In this document: one piece after another, positions 25,156 through 32,629 of the stretch
Layout of the letters: every line of letters begins with the position of its first letter
Position numbering within the stretch: position 1 is the stretch's first letter
Origin: Mediterraneibacter catenae
GTDB taxonomy: Bacteria > Bacillota > Clostridia > Lachnospirales > Lachnospiraceae
DNA length: 64,000 nucleotides
NCBI RefSeq assembly: GCF_008691045.1
Contig: NZ_VMSO01000006.1
Coordinates: 84,295-148,294, forward strand
Direction of reading: 5' to 3'
The notes under the pieces: model-generated
What the model was told of the DNA's origin: nothing
Database searches by the model: none
The model's input: the letters and a program-made list of their open reading frames with translations, nothing else
Made by a program: the position numbers and the translations under genes

Positions 25156-25395
25156 ATGAAAAAAATAAATATCATTTTAAACATCATTATTATGGCTTTT
25201 GTTGGTGCATTTATTGGGCATGGGGTTTATACTGTTTGGGACTTTAAAACTCATCCTGAATTATATTTTGTACAATCAGCACCGTGGTATACAAGCATCT
25301 TAATATGTGGTGCATCTACCACTATTGTGTTACTGATTTGCGTCGTGATAAAAATAATCATTAATCATAAGTTTAAACAGGGGAACAACAGATAA
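25156..25395 (+). CDS. small two-helix membrane protein
   Basis: A 79-residue protein with two membrane segments (INIILNIIIMAFVGAFIGHG and SILICGASTTIVLLICVVIK) and a short loop, YTVWDFKTHPELYFVQSAPW, that looks conserved in clostridial homologues I recall. An AAGGGTG sequence lies seven bases before the ATG. Codon use is AT-rich compared with its neighbours. Function unknown. Confidence 0.7.
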   Translation: MKKINIILNIIIMAFVGAFIGHGVYTVWDFKTHPELYFVQSAPWYTSILICGASTTIVLLICVVIKIIINHKFKQGNNR

Positions 25396-25467
25396 ACTAA
25401 CCAATCTTGGAATTTATGGAGATAGCTGTATGAAAAAATAGTATAAAATTTTGATCAGTAAAAAAAA

Positions 25468-25511
25468 GTACATGGTAAGCCATGAGCAAATGCTCATGGC
25501 TTGCCGTGCAC
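25468..25511 (-). terminator. strong hairpin terminator
   Basis: On the minus strand GCAAGCCATGAGCA pairs with TGCTCATGGCTTAC and the pairing extends outward through GTGCAC/GTAC, followed by eight T. It ends the gene at 25546. Confidence 0.85.
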
Positions 25512-25545
25512 CAATACTCTCTGTTTATTGTTTTTCTTATGTTTC

Positions 25546-26229
25546 TTATTCGCCCACATCCACGCTCTCGATCAGCATGGAATCCAGCCTATCCATATCT
25601 TCCTGATCAATGGTAAACTCCCGGCTGCTTGTCTTTGTAACATGAAGCTGAACATTTCGCGCTCCTCCATAGAGCATCCCGGAGTCCACCCGCTTACGGA
25701 GGACATCATAATAGATCTGATAGATCTGATTCTGCATCTCCTCATCTGTCGGCATCTCTGCCCCGTTCATCACACTGTCCGTGACTTCCTGCGCATACTC
25801 CTGCGCCTTTGTCTGAAATGTCTCATATGTATCGCTGAAGAGTGTGACCGGCTTGACAATGACAGGTACTATATATGTCCCGTCCTCCTGCTTTTCCGGT
25901 TTGCCTATCGTATAGCTGACTTTTCTGGCAATCTCTCCGAAAAGCTCTCTGTATTTCGGCTGCATGTTCTCCGGCATTTCCGAGTTCTCAAACCCAGCCA
26001 TCGTAGCATCCAGATTGTCGTCGAATATCTTCTCTGCTTCTTCCTGAGATATTCCCGTGATCTCCACATACTGATCCGTCTCATTTTTGTAGGATGTATC
26101 CAGTACAGCCTGCACATATTCCCCCGCATCAAACCGGTTGATATACAGATATACGCCGACAGATACTCCGACTGCAAGGATAACCGCAAGTATCGCTGCG
26201 ATTACAATGATCTTTTTCTTTTTTTTCAT
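25546..26229 (-). CDS. conserved membrane-anchored protein of unknown function
   Basis: A 227-residue protein with a Lys-rich start, one N-terminal membrane helix (IIVIAAILAVILAVGVSVGV) and an extracytoplasmic domain with YVQAVLDTSYKNETDQYVEI, GISQEEAEKIFDDNLDA and a long helical C-terminal part. It resembles clostridial proteins annotated only as hypothetical (DUF5105-like). AGGAGG precedes two ATGs; the second, at 26229, has the better spacing. It stands alone with its own terminator. Confidence 0.7.
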   Translation of the reverse strand: MKKKKKIIVIAAILAVILAVGVSVGVYLYINRFDAGEYVQAVLDTSYKNETDQYVEITGISQEEAEKIFDDNLDATMAGFENSEMPENMQPKYRELFGEIARKVSYTIGKPEKQEDGTYIVPVIVKPVTLFSDTYETFQTKAQEYAQEVTDSVMNGAEMPTDEEMQNQIYQIYYDVLRKRVDSGMLYGGARNVQLHVTKTSSREFTIDQEDMDRLDSMLIESVDVGE

Positions 26230-26470
26230 CATATTCCTCCTTTTTCATAAGTTTGCCACAGTATACCACTGTGAAAGCAAGAAAAAGGAAGAACCCTGTC
26301 GACCACAATCATCGGAAGTTTCAAAAGGTACATTCCGGGATTACAATACAGGTCACTCGCTCCTCTTCTGTGCGCAGCTTACATGGAGGATCGTGTGACA
26401 GCATAAGCTGCAACAGTAATACAGATTCCGCCGAAGCGTTAATATATTTTTATATTATATAGAACTTTTG

Positions 26471-27457
26471 TCAGACAACGGCCCAGGGATCTTCTTTCCC
26501 TTCAGCGTGATACATACAGCTCAGTATCGAATTCTTCACCATATCACTCACTGCCTGATCCGTATAGAACGCCATATGCGGTGTGACGATCACATTCGGG
26601 AATCCCCGCAGGATATAAAGATCCCGTTTCTTGAGCACGTCGGATTTCCTGTCATAGTAATACATTCCGAACTCATCCTCAATTACATCCAGTCCCGCCG
26701 CACTGATCTTGCCCGACTCGATACCCTCGATCAGCGCTTTCGTATCGATCAGCCCGCCTCTCGCCGTATTGACGATCACAACGCCGTCTTTCATCTTGCC
26801 GATGGCATCCCCATCAATCAGGTGAAAGTTATCTTCAAGAAGAGGCATATGCAGGGTAATGAGATCACATTCCCTGTAGATTGTATCCAGATCCGCATAC
26901 TGTGCATACTTTTTCACTTCATCATTTTCATATTTGTCATACGCATAGATCTTACAGCCAAAACCTGACAGGTCACGGATCACAGCACGTCCGATCCTGC
27001 CCGTTCCCAGAACTCCCACTGTAAAATTCGGCAGCTCCCTTCCCTGGATACCCGGAAGCGAGAAATCGTTGATTTCTTCTCTCTGCATGATCCTCTTCAT
27101 CTTACGGATGGACATGAGCATCAGCATGACCGTATAATCCGCCACACACTCCGGTGAATACGACACGTTACTTACGTGCATTCCCAGACGCTTCGCCGCT
27201 GCAATGTCCACATGGTCATATCCTATCGTCCGGGTGGAGATCATCTTCACTCCCAATTCATGGAATCTTTCCATCAGTTCCTCATCGATCTTTGTCGTGA
27301 TGATACTCACATACTCGTACCCCTCGGCAAGATGCGCATTTTCCATCGTCGGATCGTCTGTAGTAATCCCAAGCTCCACCCCGTATTCTTTTGAAAACTT
27401 CTGAAAATACTCTGCCTCATCGAATTCTCTGTAACTGTACACAAAAATCTTCATCAT
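26471..27457 (-). CDS. D-2-hydroxyacid dehydrogenase (D-lactate dehydrogenase/VanH-like)
   Basis: A 328-residue NAD-dependent enzyme that interconverts a 2-oxo acid and its D-2-hydroxy acid. The Rossmann motif is VGVLGTGRIGRAV (about 148-160). The substrate-binding Arg is in NTARGGLID, the catalytic Glu in LDVIEDEFG and the His in PHMAFYT. Within the family the YYYDRKSDVL segment places it with fermentative D-lactate dehydrogenases. It stands alone, and likely reoxidises NADH in fermentation. Confidence 0.9.
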   Translation of the reverse strand: MMKIFVYSYREFDEAEYFQKFSKEYGVELGITTDDPTMENAHLAEGYEYVSIITTKIDEELMERFHELGVKMISTRTIGYDHVDIAAAKRLGMHVSNVSYSPECVADYTVMLMLMSIRKMKRIMQREEINDFSLPGIQGRELPNFTVGVLGTGRIGRAVIRDLSGFGCKIYAYDKYENDEVKKYAQYADLDTIYRECDLITLHMPLLEDNFHLIDGDAIGKMKDGVVIVNTARGGLIDTKALIEGIESGKISAAGLDVIEDEFGMYYYDRKSDVLKKRDLYILRGFPNVIVTPHMAFYTDQAVSDMVKNSILSCMYHAEGKEDPWAVV

Positions 27458-27536
27458 TTTCCCGCCTTTCCTGTGTCCGTTTACTCTCTACTGTCTCCTC
27501 ACATAATGTCCGGCCTATCTTCTCCCACCCGGACAA

Positions 27537-28331
27537 CTATATCAGGCCGTAACGCTCCATGGCATACGCGATCCCGTCATCTTCTACTTCCTTCGTCACA
27601 AACTCCGTATAAGGATCCAGCACCGGGTCGTGCTCTCCCATAGCTATTGCATGGATCGCAAACTCGAACATCGCCAGATCATTGCTGCTGTCTCCGAACA
27701 CATAAGCCTGTTCTTTCGTCATGCCGAGCCGGTCCAGCATAAACTCGCACGCCGTCGCCTTGGAATACCCCTTCTGCACTACCTCGTACGCATTTCCGCC
27801 CCGGTCCAGTGCCTCCATATCCTGTCCTTCTATAAAATCAAGAAAGCTCTTCAGGTCACTCTGCCCGTCCGCATAGATAAACAGCTTATCATATATAAAA
27901 TCGTCTCTCTCTATAGGGCATTCAATGCCCATGCCCTTCTCCCGGAAATACCGCCTCGAAGATTCCAGTTTATCAAATCTTGAAATACGGCTCGGGAAAT
28001 AGACATCCTCGGGTCCTTCTGCGATTCCTCCGAGATTACATTCAAATAGCTTATCGATAACCGCCCTTCCCAGTTCTTTTGTCAGTGAATGGGCCAGCAG
28101 TTCCTCATCATGGAAGAACAGATGCGTGCCGCACCCGCACAGAAAGCCGTCAAAAGGCAGTCTGCGGATCTCCGTCGGCACACTACATATCGTCCTTCCC
28201 GTGTTGATAAAGAGCAGATGTCCTGCCTTATTTGCCATATGCAGCGCTCTTATCGCACTCTCAGGGATCTCTCTTGTCTTTTCACTCAGTAAAGTCCCGT
28301 CTATATCAAAGAATAAAGCTGATTTTTCCAT
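27537..28331 (-). CDS. HAD-superfamily phosphatase (Cof type)
   Basis: A 264-residue cytoplasmic phosphatase. Motif I is FFDIDGTLLS (nucleophile Asp about residue 8), motif II FINTGRT, Lys in KGYSKATACEFM and motif IV VFGDSSNDLAMF. The large cap domain between is type C2B, as in Cof/YwpJ sugar-phosphate or FMN phosphatases. The ATG at 28331 follows GGAG; an upstream in-frame ATG at 28433 has no support. Substrate unknown. Confidence 0.9.
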   Translation of the reverse strand: MEKSALFFDIDGTLLSEKTREIPESAIRALHMANKAGHLLFINTGRTICSVPTEIRRLPFDGFLCGCGTHLFFHDEELLAHSLTKELGRAVIDKLFECNLGGIAEGPEDVYFPSRISRFDKLESSRRYFREKGMGIECPIERDDFIYDKLFIYADGQSDLKSFLDFIEGQDMEALDRGGNAYEVVQKGYSKATACEFMLDRLGMTKEQAYVFGDSSNDLAMFEFAIHAIAMGEHDPVLDPYTEFVTKEVEDDGIAYAMERYGLI

Positions 28332-28483
28332 GTCAGTCTCCGTTTCTCTCAAAATTCCATCTAACATTCTACTATCCTTTTCCGAAAATGTCCACTGTCT
28401 GAACGGCATCCCTGTCATGCCCCTGTCATGCACAGCAATTTAGCCCGTTCCTATCCTGATAGCAGAACTTTTACACGCAAAAA

Positions 28484-28526
28484 AGCTGTACTTCAAAAGC
28501 CGCTTCCTGCTTTTTAAAGTACAGCT
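28484..28526 (-). terminator. hairpin terminator after the BMC genes
   Basis: On the minus strand AGCTGTACTTTAAAAAGC pairs with GCTTTTGAAGTACAGCT, followed by TTTTTTG, seven bases after the stop at 28533. Confidence 0.85.
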
Positions 28527-28532
28527 CTCAGA

Positions 28533-28841
28533 CTATTTTCTTCTGCTCCGGAACATCTCAACGATATCGATCATCTCCTGAGAAGGATTCGATATCACAG
28601 CGCTCTCGATCACCTCGCACGGCGGATCTTCTTTCACGCTGTCTACCGCTGCCGTCACTGCGGCTACATCCCCTCCGACAAAAATCAGTGCATGGCCTCC
28701 ACACTTTGTATCCTGTGTCACATATTCAACATCGGCGGTCTTAAGCATGCGGTCTGTTACCAGAATCGCATTTGCTTCTCCCACGACTTCCACAAGTCCA
28801 TAAGCTCCATATGTCATATCAGTACCTGCCCTTTCCATCAT
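28533..28841 (-). CDS. BMC-domain microcompartment shell protein
   Basis: A 102-residue hexamer-forming shell protein (PF00936): YGLVEVVGEANAILVTDRML, KTADVEYVTQDTKCGGHALI, GGDVAAVTAAVDSV. The usual GSG pore loop is replaced by KCGG, which offers a Cys near the pore. It is the second gene of a two-gene operon with another BMC protein 9 bp upstream. No enzyme, scaffold or pentameric vertex protein is encoded nearby. Confidence 0.9.
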   Translation of the reverse strand: MMERAGTDMTYGAYGLVEVVGEANAILVTDRMLKTADVEYVTQDTKCGGHALIFVGGDVAAVTAAVDSVKEDPPCEVIESAVISNPSQEMIDIVEMFRSRRK

Positions 28842-28850
28842 TTTCCTGAT

Positions 28851-29150
28851 CTACTTTCCGATCGTCATAGCGATTGCTGTCTCCGTATCTTCCGATGGAG
28901 CCGCGATCACTGTATGAGATACAACTTTTGAACGTCCTTTCGCCGCATCGAGAGCCGCTTCCATCGCCGCTTTTACATTCGATACCGTACCTCTCATCTT
29001 CACACAGGCACCTGCCTTCAGTCGGTTTCTCTCTACTGCCTGAATCTTTACATCTGCCGCTTTCGCAGCCGCATCAAGAGCTACAAAGCAAATGCATTCA
29101 CTTTCCAGCTCAAATACTCCTATTGCCATTCCCGCATACTGTTCCGCCAT
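28851..29150 (-). CDS. BMC-domain microcompartment shell protein
   Basis: A 99-residue shell protein: AGMAIGVFELESECICFVAL, DAAAKAADVKIQAVERNRLK, AGACVKMRGTVSNVKAAMEA. Its pore loop is also non-standard. The start follows AGGAGGAAGTT. Together with the gene at 28533 it forms a self-contained pair ended by a strong terminator, so the encapsulated pathway, if any, is encoded elsewhere. Confidence 0.9.
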   Translation of the reverse strand: MAEQYAGMAIGVFELESECICFVALDAAAKAADVKIQAVERNRLKAGACVKMRGTVSNVKAAMEAALDAAKGRSKVVSHTVIAAPSEDTETAIAMTIGK

Positions 29151-29330
29151 AACTTCCTCCTACACTTCGTCCACGACTTATCTATTTGTTATAATAGCAG
29201 AAATCACTCGTTTTTTCAATGTTGCATCTTCGAAATATCCACTGCTCAGGCCGGTTCACTCCTGTCCGGTTATAAAATATTTCTGTTCTTCATATACTGT
29301 CAAAAACCGTTCAATACAAAACATCAATAT

Positions 29331-30188
29331 ATGAAAAAATCAATATTCATAAAACTGTTCTCTTTCCTGCTTCTTTTTACAGGTGCCTACCTGTTTGGGA
29401 CCGGTGCCGCTTTTCTGTCTGAGCACTTTCACTCAGACCATTCCTCACATTACAATGACTCCTCTCAGGATGTCTCACAGTCCGGAGCTGTTCCTGTGTC
29501 CGCCGATGGGAACTGGGGACTTAGTTTTCAGGAGGATGGGCAGCTTCCCACAGGTAACGCCACCATGGAAGAGCTCGCTCAGTACGATGCATACTATGCG
29601 CAAGACACAGATGAGAAAGTTCTTTATCTCACCTTCGATGCCGGCTATGAAAACGGCAACACGGAACCTATACTGGACGCACTGAAAAAGCATAACGTAT
29701 CAGCTACCTTTTTCGTAGTAGGTACTTATATCGAATCTGAACCGGAACTGGTCAAAAGGATGGTCGAAGAAGGACACACTGTCGGGAACCATACGTGGCA
29801 TCATCCTGATATGTCGCAGATCGCTGATATGGATTCTTTCAAAAAGGAAATTACAGATGTAGAAGATGCATTCCTCGCAGTGACCGGTCAGGAGATGACC
29901 AAATATTACCGGCCGCCTCAGGGAAAATATAATAAAGCAAATCTGCAGATGGCGAAAGAACTTGGATATAAGACATTTTTCTGGAGTCTCGCGTATGTGG
30001 ACTGGTATCAGGATGATCAGCCGACAGAGGAAGAAGCCTTCGACAAACTCCTCGGCCGTATCCATCCCGGCGCCATCGTACTACTCCACAGTACTTCGTC
30101 TACTAACGCGGCTATCCTTGATGAACTGCTGACAAAATGGGAAGAGATGGGATATCAGATAAGGCCGCTGTCTGAGCTAATTCAATAA
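29331..30188 (+). CDS. polysaccharide deacetylase (CE4, PdaA-like), membrane anchored
   Basis: A 285-residue enzyme that removes N-acetyl groups from peptidoglycan sugars, probably during spore cortex formation or wall modification. An N-terminal membrane helix is followed by a Ser/His-rich linker and the NodB domain: TFDAGYENGN (metal/catalytic Asp; the usual DD is DA as in PdaA), NHTWHHPDMS, YYRPPQGKYN and VLLHSTSSTN. No clear ribosome binding site precedes the ATG at 29331, so weak expression or a leaderless start is possible. Confidence 0.88.
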   Translation: MKKSIFIKLFSFLLLFTGAYLFGTGAAFLSEHFHSDHSSHYNDSSQDVSQSGAVPVSADGNWGLSFQEDGQLPTGNATMEELAQYDAYYAQDTDEKVLYLTFDAGYENGNTEPILDALKKHNVSATFFVVGTYIESEPELVKRMVEEGHTVGNHTWHHPDMSQIADMDSFKKEITDVEDAFLAVTGQEMTKYYRPPQGKYNKANLQMAKELGYKTFFWSLAYVDWYQDDQPTEEEAFDKLLGRIHPGAIVLLHSTSSTNAAILDELLTKWEEMGYQIRPLSELIQ

Positions 30189-30192
30189 ACTT

Positions 30193-30545
30193 CGGATTTG
30201 TCGAACTGGTTCATAATAGAAAAACAGCACAAAGCAGATGAATACAGTACAGTTAACTCACATATCCGCAGACAGAGAAAGAGTGATTCTGACTCCAGTT
30301 ACAGAATATAACAGGAACTAGCAAAGCAGGGCGATTGCTAAATACAAATCGATCAAACGGAGAACTCCCAAAGGTCAGACACCTCCGTTTGATCGATTAA
30401 CGCAATCGTCCTGCTTTTAAGTTCCTCTAATATTCTTCCAAAGTCGCCGGAATCACTCTTCCTCTGTCCGCGGAATGCGCATCAAATCGGCTGTATCTGC
30501 CTGCTTTTCTGCTCTTTCTCATCCATAAGCCAGTTCGATAAATCC
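30193..30545. repeat. ~350-bp imperfect palindrome made of two diverged ~165-bp copies
   Basis: The plus strand from ~30193 to 30362 aligns with the minus strand from ~30545 to 30383. Shared stretches include TCGAACTGG, AGAGTGATTC, AGGAACT, AAAGCAGG, CGATTGC and AATCGATCAAACGGAG; the last pairs perfectly at the centre. Both copies read LSNW then charged residues, and the minus copy has DLSNWLMDEKEQKSRQIQPI, so they look like two inverted copies of one decayed gene end. It may be a MITE or the trace of an inverted insertion sequence pair. There is no intact gene here. Confidence 0.7.
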
Positions 30546-30707
30546 TCATACAAACCAGAAGAGATGGGAGCCTCATCGTAACGATTGATAGCTCAACATT
30601 TATTTGCAGAATCTTTTCTGCTTATCGATAGAAAAGGAATCTTAGTCGAAAAAGATCCGGCTTTGTTCCTTCCGTTTGAGATTCGATTTTCGGGATGGGA
30701 AAGAAAG

Positions 30708-30858
30708 CAGCCGGGAGGTATGTATTGTGTACGCACCGTTGGAGCGGCGTCGGCACTTAGAGCGCGTCTTCTGCGCTCTTATGTACCGTTACGCCGCGAC
30801 CGAGTGAAAACGTGTGCGCTAACAATACATACCTCCCGGCGGACTCTTTCTCAGTCAG
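30708..30858. other. highly structured ~130-150-nt element next to the hydrogenase operon
   Basis: An outer stem of CCGGGAGGTATGTATTGT (30711-30728) pairs perfectly with its complement at 30822-30839. Inside it, CGCAC/GTGCG, CGGCGT (30745) with ACGCCG (30791), GGCAC with GTACC, and GAGCGC (30760) with GCGCTC (30773) around a seven-base loop make one continuous, interrupted hairpin. It lies 14 bp beyond the hydA stop, so it could act as terminator/3' stabiliser, structured RNA or a mobile repeat. It has no T run. Confidence 0.65.
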
Positions 30859-30871
30859 ATAAATCCGGAAT

Positions 30872-32614
30872 TTAATTAATGGTACGTTTCACATAAGTTG
30901 TATGCAGTATATGATGTGCCTTCTCGCTTCCCGGCGTCCCGAGAAACTCATCGTACAGTTTCTTTATGGACGGGTTCTCGTGGGACTTCCGGAGCGTCTT
31001 TGCCGCATCGTTGTCATAGAGTGCCTTCGCGCGGATCGCTTTCACATCTGTAAAGTTGCGCACATCTGCGTGTACCTGCGGCTGACCGCCGCCGTTCACG
31101 CAGCCTCCCGGACAGCACATGATCTCGATGAAATGATAGTCTGCCTCGCCGGAGCGCACTTTATCCATGATGATCTTAGCATTGGATAGACCGGATGCGA
31201 CTGCGATCTTCACATCCATTCCCGCCACGTTATATGTGGCTTCTTTGATTCCATCCGTACCGCGCACTTCCATGAACTCAACTTTCTCGAGCGTCTCGCC
31301 GGTCAGTTCTTCCACTGCGGTACGCAGAGCTGCCTCCATTACGCCGCCGGTGGCGCCGAAGATAACACCTGCGCCCGAGGATTCTCCGAGAGGATCATCG
31401 AAGCCTTCATCCGGAAGACTCCTGAAATCAATTCCCACTTTGCGGATGAGGCGCGCCAGTTCTCTTGTTGTGATCGAGATATCCACATCCGGAAGGCCTG
31501 CCGCATCCTGATCGTCTCGTCCGATCTCAAATTTCTTCGCTGTACATGGCATGACGCTGACACACACAATGTCTTCGGGTGCGATGCCGGTCTTCTCCGC
31601 GTAATATGTCTTCGTAATAGCCCCGAACATCTGCTGTGGTGATTTGCAGCTCGACAGATGTTCAAGCTGATCTGGATAATAGTGCTCGCAGTATTTGATC
31701 CAGCCGGGCGAGCAGGATGTCATCATCGGAAGGACTCCGCCATTTTTTACACGATCGAGGAACTCATGAGCCTCTTCCATGATCGTGAGGTCAGCGCTGA
31801 AATCCGTGTCAAACACTTTGTCAAATCCGATCCTGCGGAGCGCTGCCGCCATCTTGCCCTCTACGTCAGTTCCCATCGGATAGCCGAATTCTTCTCCCAG
31901 TGCCGCGCGCACGGACGGCGCCGGCTGGACAACAACATGCTTTGTCTCATCGGAGATCGCTTCAAGGACTTCATCAATGCTGCTCTTCTCATAGAGCGCT
32001 CCCGTCGGACAGGCCGCAATGCACTGACCGCAGGATACGCAGCTCGTATCTCCAAGCCCCATGTCGAACGGGGAACCGATAAATGTTGCAAATCCCCTGT
32101 TGTTCGGTCCGATCACGCCCACGCTCTGCACTTTCTCGCACACAGCGGAGCATCTCCGGCAAAGGATACATTTATTATTATCACGAACCATATGTACCGC
32201 GCTCTCATCGAGCTCATAGTGGGGCGTCTCGCCTGCGAAATAATCTTCATCCGTAACACCCAGCTCCTGACAGAGCTCCTGCAGTTCACAGTGGCCGCTT
32301 CGCACGCAGGAAAGGCATTTCTTATCATGATTGGATAAGAGCAGTTCCAGCGTCCTTCGCCTGGAGTCGAGCAGCTTCTTCGTGTTCGTCTGCACTTCCA
32401 TACCCTCGGACACCGGGTAGACACATGCCGCCACCAGATTTCTTGCCCCTTTTACCTCCACCACGCACATGCGGCATGCACCGATCTCGTTGATCTCTTT
32501 TAAGTAGCACAGAGTAGGGATTCGGATACCCGCTGCCTGCGCCGCCTCAAGGATCGTAGAACCTGCGGGTGCAGTTACATTCAAGCCGTTTATTTTTAAA
32601 TTTACATTTTCCAT
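30872..32614 (-). CDS. hydA: [FeFe]-hydrogenase catalytic subunit, electron-bifurcating type
   Basis: A 580-residue cytoplasmic enzyme that reversibly reduces protons to H2. In order: N-terminal 2Fe-2S (CYLKEINEIGACRMC), His-ligated 4Fe-4S (HDKKCLSCVRSGHC), two ferredoxin 4Fe-4S motifs (CILCRRC, CVSCGQC) and the H-cluster motifs TSCSPGW (~300), MPCTAKKFE (~356) and EIMCCPGGCVNGGG (~500), all intact, with the small-subunit domain at the C-terminus. With hydB and hydC upstream it forms the trimer that couples H2 to NAD(H) and ferredoxin. The ATG at 32614 follows GGAGGG by eight bases; GTG at 32620 is an alternative. Confidence 0.95.
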   Translation of the reverse strand: MENVNLKINGLNVTAPAGSTILEAAQAAGIRIPTLCYLKEINEIGACRMCVVEVKGARNLVAACVYPVSEGMEVQTNTKKLLDSRRRTLELLLSNHDKKCLSCVRSGHCELQELCQELGVTDEDYFAGETPHYELDESAVHMVRDNNKCILCRRCSAVCEKVQSVGVIGPNNRGFATFIGSPFDMGLGDTSCVSCGQCIAACPTGALYEKSSIDEVLEAISDETKHVVVQPAPSVRAALGEEFGYPMGTDVEGKMAAALRRIGFDKVFDTDFSADLTIMEEAHEFLDRVKNGGVLPMMTSCSPGWIKYCEHYYPDQLEHLSSCKSPQQMFGAITKTYYAEKTGIAPEDIVCVSVMPCTAKKFEIGRDDQDAAGLPDVDISITTRELARLIRKVGIDFRSLPDEGFDDPLGESSGAGVIFGATGGVMEAALRTAVEELTGETLEKVEFMEVRGTDGIKEATYNVAGMDVKIAVASGLSNAKIIMDKVRSGEADYHFIEIMCCPGGCVNGGGQPQVHADVRNFTDVKAIRAKALYDNDAAKTLRKSHENPSIKKLYDEFLGTPGSEKAHHILHTTYVKRTIN

Positions 32615-32629
32615 TCTCACTGCCCTCCC

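Noticed and set aside
30708..30858. Integron attC site as explanation for the structured element
   Set aside because: The ends do not carry the RYYYAAC / GTTRRRY consensus and no integrase is nearby.
30585..30875. Open frame of 96 codons on the plus strand downstream of the palindrome
   Set aside because: It runs through the structured hairpin element, has no ribosome binding site, and its Arg-rich composition follows from the stem sequences.
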